A DNA stretch of 64,000 bases from Rothia santali (lineage in GTDB: Bacteria; Actinomycetota; Actinomycetes; Actinomycetales; Micrococcaceae), in NCBI RefSeq assembly GCF_024199905.1, contig NZ_JANAFB010000013.1, forward strand, positions 1-64,000, in the 5' to 3' direction. Positions 57,060 to 64,000 of the stretch are shown here, one piece after another. A model generated the notes under the pieces. That model saw only the letters and a list, made by a program, of their open reading frames with translations, did no database searches and was not told the origin of the DNA. The translations under genes and the position numbers were made by a program. How positions within the stretch are numbered: the first letter of the stretch is position 1; each line of letters begins with the position of its first letter.

Positions 57060-57155
57060 GAGGAGACGCTCATCCCACGGAGGGACTCGCCCATATAACC
57101 CCACCCCGGCGCGCGCCGTCAAATCGATCCGACCCGTGTCAGGCGCCGCTCGGAG

Positions 57156-57184
57156 TTCGCAAAAGGAATGCGAGCCGCTAAACT
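57156..57184 (+). promoter_or_regulatory. promoter of tRNA-Pro(TGG)
   Basis: TTCGCA (57156-57161) and TAAACT (57179-57184) are 17 nt apart; the -10 ends 14 nt before the tRNA, the same distance as for tRNA-Val(CAC). Confidence 0.65.
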
Positions 57185-57198
57185 GGCGTTTGCCTTCA

Positions 57199-57271
57199 CG
57201 GGGCGTAGCGCAGTGGCTAGCGCGCCTGCTTTGGGAGCAGGAGATCGCAGGTTCGAGTCCTGTCGCCCCGA
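57199..57271 (+). tRNA. tRNA-Pro (TGG anticodon)
   Basis: 73 nt. Acceptor CGGGGCG/CGCCCCG, discriminator A; anticodon stem CCTGC/GCAGG encloses TTTGGGA, giving TGG. T loop GGTTCGAGTCC. It lies 139 nt upstream of tig without an obvious terminator. Confidence 0.96.
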
Positions 57272-57410
57272 CGTTCGAACGGCAAATCCCGCCGCACGAG
57301 GCGCGAGGTTGCACCGCGACGTCGTGCGCTGCGGCATTTGACCACTGAGAGCTGACCACGTGCCGTGCAACCGCGGGGCACCGAAACCGAGTCGTAGGAG
57401 ATCCACGGAA

Positions 57411-58733
57411 GTGAAGACCGCCGTCGAGAAACTGAACCCCACCCTGGCCAAGATCCAGGTCGACGTCCCCTTCGCGGAGTTCAAGCCGCATCTCAACAAG
57501 ACCTACAAGGACCTGGCGAACCAGATCCAGCTCCCCGGCTTCCGCAAGGGCAAGGTCCCCTCCTCGCTGATCGACCAGCGCGTCGGGTTCGACTTCGTCG
57601 TCGAGAACGCCCTGAACGACGGCCTCAACGGCTACTACCAGCAGGCGCTGACCGAGAACGAGCTGACCCCGCTGGCCCAGCCCGAGGTCGAGGTCCTGGC
57701 CAAGCCGGACTCCGAGAACCGCGAGGCGGACATCTCGGTCTCCATCCAGGTCACCATCCGCCCCGAGGTCGAGCTGCCCGACTACTCCGGCATCAAGGTC
57801 GAGATCGACGCCGCCGAGGTCACCGCCGAGGACGAGCAGAAGGCCCTCGACGACCTCCGCGGCCGCTTCGGCACCCTGAAGTCCGTGGACCGCCCCGCGG
57901 CCCAGGACGACTTCGTGACCCTGGACCTGCAGGCCCTGATCGAGGACGAGGAGGTCGACGCCGCGAACGACCTGTCCTACCAGGTCGGCGCCGGCACCAT
58001 GCTCGAGGGCCTGGACGAGGCCATCACCGGCCTCTCCGCCGAGGAGGACGCGACCTTCGAGAGCACCCTCTCCGGCGGCGAGCACTCCGGCGAGAAGGCC
58101 ACCGTCAAGGTCAAGGTCACCGCCGTGAAGGAGCGCGAGCTCCCCGAGGCCGACGACGACTTCGCCCAGCTGGCCTCCGAGTTCGACACGATCGAGGAGC
58201 TCAAGGAGGACCTGAAGAAGCAGGCCTCGCAGTCCAAGCTCGCCGAGCAGGGCAACGCCGCGCGCGACAAGGTGCTGGACCGCCTCGTCGAGCTGGTCGA
58301 GGTCCCCGTGCCCGAGCAGGTCGTCGAGGACCAGGTCAAGCAGCACTTCGAGAACCCCAACGCCGAGGCCGACCACGACTCCGAGGAGCACCGCTCCGAG
58401 GTCCGCGAGAACACCGCGCGCGCCTTCAAGAACGAGGTCATCCTCGACGCGATCGCCGAGAAGGAGGAGCTCGGCGTCGAGCAGTCCGAGCTCATCGAGT
58501 ACATCATCTCGATGTCCTCGCAGTACGGCATGGACCCGAACCAGTTCGCGCAGATGCTCGACTCCTCGGGCCAGGCCGGCATGATGGTCGGCGAGGTCCG
58601 TCGCTCCAAGGCCCTGGCCAAGGTGCTCGAGCAGGCCGAGGTCGTCGACTCCAACGGCGCCGCCGTGGACCTGTCCTCCGTCATCAGCCCCGCCGGCGAG
58701 GAGCAGGCCGAGGCCGAGACCGAGCAGAAGTAG
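57411..58733 (+). CDS. tig: trigger factor
   Basis: 440 aa. Ribosome-bound chaperone with peptidyl-prolyl isomerase activity. The ribosome-docking motif is [13 protein letters not shown] (about residue 44). The central FKBP-like domain has [15 protein letters not shown] and [16 protein letters not shown]; the C-terminal helical arm ends in an acidic tail. GTG 57411 behind GTAGGAG is the homologous start; an upstream GTG at 57360 is rejected. It precedes the clp genes, the standard order. Confidence 0.96.
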   Translation: MKTAVEKLNPTLAKIQVDVPFAEFKPHLNKTYKDLANQIQLPGFRKGKVPSSLIDQRVGFDFVVENALNDGLNGYYQQALTENELTPLAQPEVEVLAKPDSENREADISVSIQVTIRPEVELPDYSGIKVEIDAAEVTAEDEQKALDDLRGRFGTLKSVDRPAAQDDFVTLDLQALIEDEEVDAANDLSYQVGAGTMLEGLDEAITGLSAEEDATFESTLSGGEHSGEKATVKVKVTAVKERELPEADDDFAQLASEFDTIEELKEDLKKQASQSKLAEQGNAARDKVLDRLVELVEVPVPEQVVEDQVKQHFENPNAEADHDSEEHRSEVRENTARAFKNEVILDAIAEKEELGVEQSELIEYIISMSSQYGMDPNQFAQMLDSSGQAGMMVGEVRRSKALAKVLEQAEVVDSNGAAVDLSSVISPAGEEQAEAETEQK

Positions 58734-58769
58734 CCCGGCCGGCGCCCGGCCTCCCGGTCGCCCCACCAC

Positions 58770-58824
58770 GACGCCGCGTCCCGCTCGTCCGTGCCCCGCG
58801 CACGGCCGAGCAGGGCGCGGCGTC
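58770..58824 (+). terminator. terminator hairpin after tig
   Basis: GACGCCGCG (58770-58778) pairs with CGCGGCGTC (58816-58824), enclosing a second stem (GCTCG...CGAGC and CGTGC.GCACG). Only TCGTCTCC follows. No gene is supported in 58825-59016, which probably carries the clpP1 promoter (for example TAGTCT near 58928). Confidence 0.65.
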
Positions 58825-59016
58825 GTCGTCTCCGGAGGACGTCCGGGTCCGTGCTCGCCCAGAGCGAGCACGGCACGCCATCAGCGAACTCCCCCTCGAG
58901 AGGCCGGACGCGCCCGCGGGCGCCTACTAGTCTCGTACACAGAGAACAGCGGTCCGCCGCCCCGCCCCTCCGGACGGCGAGGCGGGCCACCTGATGACAG
59001 TGAAAGAGGACATCAC

Positions 59017-59664
59017 ATGGCACCCCAGCTTCCCTACGGCGCAGGCAGTGCGAGCACCCCTGCGATGAGCCAGCCGTCCAACGGCCAGGACGACCACGTC
59101 TACAACCGCCTCCTCAAGGAGCGGATCATCTGGCTGGGCTCGGACGTCCGCGACGACAACGCCAACCTCATCTGCTCGCAGATGCTGCTGCTCTCCGCCG
59201 AGGACCCCAAGGCGGACATCTACCTCTACATCAACTCCCCGGGTGGCTCGATCACCGCGGGCATGGCCATCTACGACACGATGCAGCTGATCCCCAACGA
59301 CGTCGTCACCATCGCCACCGGCATGGCGGCCTCGATGGGCCAGTTCCTGCTCTCCTCGGGCACCCCGGGCAAGCGCTACGCGACCCCCAACGCCCGGATC
59401 CTGATGCACCAGCCCTCGGGCGGCATCGGCGGCACGGCGTCGGACATCCGCACGCAGGCCGAGCTGATCCTGTCGATGAAGCGCCGCCTGTCCGAGCTGA
59501 CCGCGGAGCAGACCGGCAAGAGCGTCGAGCAGATCCTCAAGGACAACGACCGCGACAACTGGTTCACCGCCGAGGAGGGCCTCGAGTACGGCTTCTTCGA
59601 CCACGTCGCCCAGAGCGCCGGCTCCGTCTCCGGCGGCGGCGGAACCCTCAAGGACGAGGCCTAG
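59017..59664 (+). CDS. clpP1: ATP-dependent Clp protease proteolytic subunit 1
   Basis: 215 aa. Serine protease subunit forming the Clp barrel. Catalytic Ser in [13 protein letters not shown], His in [11 protein letters not shown], and Asp downstream in NDRDNWF. The N-terminal 25 residues (Gly/Ser/Ala-rich) are a likely propeptide. Start ATG 59017 behind GAAAGAGGA. Actinobacterial ClpP is active as a mixed ClpP1-ClpP2 complex; the second subunit follows after 45 nt. Confidence 0.96.
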   Translation: MAPQLPYGAGSASTPAMSQPSNGQDDHVYNRLLKERIIWLGSDVRDDNANLICSQMLLLSAEDPKADIYLYINSPGGSITAGMAIYDTMQLIPNDVVTIATGMAASMGQFLLSSGTPGKRYATPNARILMHQPSGGIGGTASDIRTQAELILSMKRRLSELTAEQTGKSVEQILKDNDRDNWFTAEEGLEYGFFDHVAQSAGSVSGGGGTLKDEA

Positions 59665-59709
59665 CCCCACCGGCAGGCCACCGCTCGAACCAGACTTCCA
59701 GGAGAACCC

Positions 59710-60393
<684 letters not shown>

Positions 60394-60532
60394 TCCCGGG
60401 GTGCCGTCGGAGCCGGCCGGTCCGGGGTCCCCGGGCCGGCCGGCGGCGTCGTCCGGGCCCGCCGCACGGCGTCATCCGCGGCCGACGACGTCCGCGCAGG
60501 TCACAGATGGGGCCGTCCCGCCGAGTACGGGG

Positions 60533-60538
60533 TAGCCT
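60533..60538 (+). promoter_or_regulatory. putative -10 element for clpX
   Basis: TAGCCT at 60533-60538 would place the RNA start near 60545, leaving a 68-nt leader before the clpX ATG. A GTG lies exactly 7 nt after the hexamer (60546) but its reading frame only overlaps clpX. Confidence 0.45.
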
Positions 60539-60613
60539 GGAGACCGTGAGTCGAGAGGCGGCGCTGCCGCTCCACCACCCTGCCAGGGGCCTCTTCAGAA
60601 GCGAGGATCAGTC

Positions 60614-61909
60614 ATGTCCAGAATCGGTGAAAGCGCCGACCTGCTCAAGTGCTCCTTCTGCGGCAAGACGCAGAAGCAGGTGCGCAAGCTCATCGCCGGC
60701 CCCGGCGTGTACATCTGCGACGAGTGCATCGAGCTGTGCAACGAGATCATCGAGGAGGAGCTGACCGAGGTCGCCGAGATCGCCTCGATGGAGCTGCCCC
60801 GCCCGCGCGAGATCTTCGACTTCCTCCAGGAGTACGTGATCGGCCAGGAGCCCGCCAAGCGGGCGCTCTCCGTGGCCGTGTACAACCACTACAAGCGCAT
60901 CCAGGCCCGGGACTCGGGCCAGCCGACCAGCGGCCAGGCGCTGCTGGCGACCTCCGGGGAGGAGGTCGACCTCGCCAAGTCGAACATCCTCATGGTCGGC
61001 CCCACCGGATCCGGCAAGACCTACCTCGCCCAGACGCTGGCGAAGAAGCTCAACGTCCCCTTCGCGGTGGCCGACGCCACGAGCCTCACCGAGGCGGGCT
61101 ACGTGGGCGAGGACGTGGAGAACATCCTCCTGAAGCTGATCCAGGCCGCCGACTACGACGTCAAGAAGGCCGAGACCGGCATCATCTACATCGACGAGAT
61201 CGACAAGATCTCGCGCAAGTCCGAGAACCCCTCGATCACCCGCGACGTTTCCGGCGAGGGCGTCCAGCAGGCCCTGCTGAAGATCCTCGAGGGCACCGTG
61301 GCGGCCGTGCCGCCCCAGGGCGGGCGCAAGCACCCCCAGCAGGACTTCCTCCAGATCGACACCAGCAACGTCCTGTTCATCGTGGCCGGCGCCTTCGCCG
61401 GGCTCGAGGAGATCGTGGGCGCGCGCGTGGGCAAGAAGGGCATCGGCTTCGGCGCCCCCATCCAGGAGTCGGCCAAGGAGGTCGACATCCTGCAGAAGCT
61501 CCTCCCGGAGGACCTGCTGAAGTTCGGCCTGATCCCCGAGTTCATCGGGCGCCTTCCCGTGCTGACCAGCCTCAACGGCCTGGATACCGAGAACCTCGCC
61601 CGCGTGCTGACCGAGCCGCGCAACGCGCTGGTGAAGCAGTACAAGCGCATGTTCGCCCTCGACGAGGTGGAGCTGTCCTTCGAGGACGGCGCCGTCGAGG
61701 CCATCGCCGAGCTCGCCATCGCACGCGGCACCGGCGCCCGCGGCCTGCGCGCCATCATGGAGGAGCTGCTGCAGCCCATGATGTTCGAGATCCCCTCGCG
61801 CGACGACGTCGCCGAGGTCCTGATCACCGCGGCGGCGGTGCGGGGGACCGAGGAGCCCCGGCTCGTCACCCGCGACGAGCTGGACTCGGCCCGCAAGAAC
61901 GCTTCCTGA
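60614..61909 (+). CDS. clpX: ATP-dependent Clp protease ATP-binding subunit ClpX
   Basis: 431 aa. AAA+ unfoldase. N-terminal zinc finger KCSFCGKTQ...[10 protein letters not shown], Walker [13 protein letters not shown], Walker [11 protein letters not shown], the RKH substrate loop [10 protein letters not shown], the ClpP-docking IGF loop in KKGIGFGAP, and arginine finger region EFIGRLPV. Partner of ClpP1P2 encoded just upstream (220-bp gap with its own -10 candidate). Start ATG 60614 ([13 protein letters not shown]). Confidence 0.97.
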   Translation: MSRIGESADLLKCSFCGKTQKQVRKLIAGPGVYICDECIELCNEIIEEELTEVAEIASMELPRPREIFDFLQEYVIGQEPAKRALSVAVYNHYKRIQARDSGQPTSGQALLATSGEEVDLAKSNILMVGPTGSGKTYLAQTLAKKLNVPFAVADATSLTEAGYVGEDVENILLKLIQAADYDVKKAETGIIYIDEIDKISRKSENPSITRDVSGEGVQQALLKILEGTVAAVPPQGGRKHPQQDFLQIDTSNVLFIVAGAFAGLEEIVGARVGKKGIGFGAPIQESAKEVDILQKLLPEDLLKFGLIPEFIGRLPVLTSLNGLDTENLARVLTEPRNALVKQYKRMFALDEVELSFEDGAVEAIAELAIARGTGARGLRAIMEELLQPMMFEIPSRDDVAEVLITAAAVRGTEEPRLVTRDELDSARKNAS

Positions 61910-61931
61910 CCGACGAGCAAAGGAGAACGCG

Positions 61932-62552
61932 ATGACCCAGCACGTTGACTACTGGTTCGACCCGACCTGCCCCTGGGCGTGGATGACCTCCCGCTGGATG
62001 ACCGAGGTCGAGGGGATCCGCGACGTCGAGGTCACCTGGCACCCGTTCAGTCTCGGCGCCCTCAACGAGGGCCGGGACCTGGACCCCGACTACCGCCGGC
62101 ACACCGACAACGGCTGGGGCCCGGCCCGGGTCGCCATGGCCGTGCGCGAGATGCACGGGAAGGACAAGGTCAAGCCCTACTACGACGCCGTGGGCACGGC
62201 CCTGCACCCCGAGCGCACCGACGAGGAGGACGACGTCGAGCGCTACCGCCAGGCGATCCTCCGCGGGCTGCGCGAGGCCGGCCTGCCCGAGGAGCTGGCG
62301 CAGTACGCCGAGACCGACGAGTTCGACGAGCGGCTGCGCGCCTCCAACCGGGAGGCGCTGGACCTGGTGGGCGACGACGTCGGGGTCCCGATCATCTCGA
62401 TCGACGGCACCGCGTTCTTCGGCCCCGTGATGTCCCCGGCGCCCAAGGGCGAGGAGGCCGGCCGCGTCTGGGACGGCGCGCTGGCCCTGGCCTCGTACCC
62501 CGGGTTCTTCGAGCTCAAGCGCTCCCGGACCCAGGGGCCGCAGTTCGACTAG
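61932..62552 (+). CDS. DsbA-family mycothiol-dependent nitroreductase-like protein (Rv2466c type)
   Basis: 206 aa. Thioredoxin fold with helical insert. The active site is DPTCPWAWMTSRWM, i.e. CPWA: the resolving Cys of the mycobacterial CPWC site is replaced by Ala. C-terminal GVPIISIDGTAFFGPVMSP holds the cis-Pro loop. Rv2466c-type enzymes use mycothiol to reduce disulfides or nitro compounds; a single Cys suits a monothiol mechanism. ATG 61932 behind AAAGGAGAA, 22 nt after clpX. Its stop and the stop of the next gene share the palindrome CTAG. Confidence 0.88.
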   Translation: MTQHVDYWFDPTCPWAWMTSRWMTEVEGIRDVEVTWHPFSLGALNEGRDLDPDYRRHTDNGWGPARVAMAVREMHGKDKVKPYYDAVGTALHPERTDEEDDVERYRQAILRGLREAGLPEELAQYAETDEFDERLRASNREALDLVGDDVGVPIISIDGTAFFGPVMSPAPKGEEAGRVWDGALALASYPGFFELKRSRTQGPQFD

Positions 62553-63991
62553 GGCCGCTCGGCCGGGACCTCCCGGTCCGCGGTCTCCGGCTCCGCGACG
62601 GCGGGGGTGCCACGGCGCCCCCGCCGTTCGAGTCGGCGCTCCCGCCGCCGGGTCCGCCGGGCCCGGGTGGTCGCCACGGTGTAGTTGACCGCCGAGTCGG
62701 AGGTGAAGGCCAGCATCGCCGCGACCTGGCTCCCCATCAGCACGTAGACCGCGTAGACCACCGAGCTGTCCACCGTCCCGGTCAGCACGCTGACCGCGTT
62801 GGCGACGAAGGTCAGGCACAGCAGCGCGAGCACGGCCTTGCGGGCGCGCTGGCGCCCGCGCACGGCGTTGACCGCCAGGTACACCTGGAACAGCGCCAGG
62901 ATCACCAGGATCGCGGTCAGGATCCCCAGCGAGTAGCCCACGACCTCGGCCGTCAGCCCCGGCGTCCCGGCCGTGTCGGCGCCCTCCTCCGCGATGCGCT
63001 GCGCGTAGCCCGGCTCGAAGATCCGATAGAGGGTGCGTCCCATCTGCAGCAGCGCCACGAAGGAGACCAACGCGCCCGCGACCCAGAGGTTCAGCGGAGC
63101 CTTCTCGATCAGCTCGGCGGGGTGCCGGTGGTGGGAGTAGCGCGAGGACGGGTGATGGTCGGGGACCTCCTGCCGGGTCTCGACGACGTCGTCCAGGCCC
63201 AGGATCGGCAGGTCGCCGTCGGTCCGGATCGAGTCGCCCCCGCCGTTGCGGGAGTGGTAGCCGGTCGAGAAGTCCTCGATCATGCGCACGGTGGCCTCGG
63301 GGTTCCGGTGGGTCACCGTCTCCACGATGTAGTCCCGCTCGCGGTCGGTGTCCGCGTCGATCTTGTGGGTGACCTGCAGGGTGAACAGCGAGACGCCGAC
63401 CGAGCGGTCGTAGGTCCCGGCGGCGACCCAGTCCACGGCGATGCCGCCCGGCAGCACCCACCCCTCGGGGGTCTTCCAGAAGCGCACGTGGTGCCGCTTG
63501 CCGGGGTTCCCGCCGACCTCCTGCTGGTAGGCGAAGTCCTGCTTGCGGCCGAACAGCAGCAGCGGGCTCACCGGGGCCTCGGGGTAGGAGGCGCGCCGCA
63601 GCGTCGAGTCGACGATCCGCCAGGAGCTCGCGAGCGTGACCTCCTCGGCCCGGGTCCAGCCGGCGCGGCGCATCGCGGTGTGGACGTCGCCCGACTCACC
63701 GCGCAGCGCGAGGTTGATCGGGTCCCCGAGCAGGCCGTCGCTGGTCTGGGTGCGGCCGATGAAGTAGTCGGGCACGTAGATCGCGGTGAGGATGCGGTGC
63801 AGCCGGGGCAGCGTGAGGTAGGCCAGCAGGCCCCAGAAGACCAGGATCAGCAGGGCCGACCACCAGCTGTGGGTCACGGCCTCCAGGAGCGCCACGACCG
63901 CGAGCCACACGGAGGCCAGCCCGGCGAAGAAGAAGTAGAACTTGTCCATGAAGCCGCTGAGGAGGCGGCGCGGGGCGTGCGCGCGCAGCAC
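62549..63991 (-). CDS. LssY-like C-terminal domain membrane protein, 5' end possibly beyond the window
   Basis: Up to 480 codons. Membrane segments: two near the N-terminus (FYFFFAGLASVWLAVVALLEA, ALLILVFWGLLAYLTL) and four in the C-terminal half. Between them is a soluble LssY_C-type domain: AGWTRAEEVTLASSWRIVDSTLRRASYP, PVSPLLLFGRKQDFAYQQEVGG and KRHHVRFWKTPEG. Function unknown; related domains sit on PAP2-type membrane proteins. Start unclear: GTG 63991, ATG 63949 or further upstream, as the frame is open to base 64000. The C-terminal 45 residues are very Arg-rich. Confidence 0.8.
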   Translation of the reverse strand: MLRAHAPRRLLSGFMDKFYFFFAGLASVWLAVVALLEAVTHSWWSALLILVFWGLLAYLTLPRLHRILTAIYVPDYFIGRTQTSDGLLGDPINLALRGESGDVHTAMRRAGWTRAEEVTLASSWRIVDSTLRRASYPEAPVSPLLLFGRKQDFAYQQEVGGNPGKRHHVRFWKTPEGWVLPGGIAVDWVAAGTYDRSVGVSLFTLQVTHKIDADTDRERDYIVETVTHRNPEATVRMIEDFSTGYHSRNGGGDSIRTDGDLPILGLDDVVETRQEVPDHHPSSRYSHHRHPAELIEKAPLNLWVAGALVSFVALLQMGRTLYRIFEPGYAQRIAEEGADTAGTPGLTAEVVGYSLGILTAILVILALFQVYLAVNAVRGRQRARKAVLALLCLTFVANAVSVLTGTVDSSVVYAVYVLMGSQVAAMLAFTSDSAVNYTVATTRARRTRRRERRLERRGRRGTPAVAEPETADREVPAERP

Positions 63992-64000
63992 CGGCCGGGT

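Overview
The window is very GC-rich (about 72-73% by eye), densely coded DNA from the chromosome of a high-GC actinobacterium. The gene order resembles Micrococcales, most probably Micrococcaceae (Arthrobacter/Kocuria/Micrococcus type). The main pointers are the rib-his-trp-lgt-gltBD-pyk run, an HRDC ribonuclease D next to a DUF3000 gene, def-fmt-rsmB-rpe, tig-clpP1-clpP2-clpX, and mycothiol-linked and DtxR/IdeR-linked features. I see no phage, transposon, rRNA operon, CRISPR array or replication origin.

Layout. 1-7.4 kb: a partial fatty-acid beta-oxidation gene, ribonuclease D, DUF3000, methionine sulfoxide reductase with a stress-like partner, an alpha/beta hydrolase, a ZapE-type ATPase and a TSUP permease. 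7.4-8.1 kb: four tRNA genes (Val-GAC, Cys, Gly-GCC on minus; Val-CAC on plus). 8.2-12.6 kb: a PD-(D/E)XK nuclease-like gene, def, fmt and rsmB; the fmt/rsmB junction carries many apparent indels. 12.7-16.8 kb: an iron-siderophore ABC importer behind a DtxR/IdeR-type box. 17-23.5 kb: rpe, a DUF1697 gene, then an FMN riboswitch driving ribM-ribD-ribE-ribB-ribA-ribH. 23.5-33.5 kb: hisE-hisG-hisF, a TIGR03085 gene, hisI-trpE-membrane protein-DUF6704-trpC-trpB-trpA-lgt. 33.9-42.3 kb: gltB-gltD, a flavodoxin, pyk. 42.5-55.3 kb: tRNA-Leu and assorted accessory genes (a siderophore-interacting-protein remnant, LOG, Mug glycosylase, YbaK, a DASS transporter, a TMEM175-like channel, ettA, thioesterase, truncated globin, pepN). 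55.4-64 kb: rpiB, Nei-type glycosylase, tRNA-Gly, tRNA-Pro, tig, clpP1, clpP2, clpX, a mycothiol-dependent nitroreductase-like protein and an LssY-C membrane protein.

How the parts work together. The 18.8-32.6 kb block is a biosynthetic corridor for riboflavin, histidine and tryptophan with many 4-base start/stop overlaps. The riboswitch should couple flavin import and synthesis to FMN. The DtxR-type operator should couple siderophore uptake to iron. Trigger factor and the two ClpP subunits plus ClpX form a folding/proteolysis module.

Unusual points. (1) At least twelve genes show a -10-like hexamer 6-7 nt before the start codon, which implies widespread leaderless transcription and settles several start sites. 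(2) Seven or so short GC-rich tandem repeat tracts sit at gene ends; one duplicates the 3' end of the adjacent gene, and another lies inside the peptide deformylase C-terminus. (3) fmt, the rsmB start, ribD and possibly ribE/ribB are frame-disrupted, most simply by sequence errors. (4) There is a decayed siderophore-interacting-protein gene. I did not find a convincing new multi-gene system; the window is mostly core chromosome.
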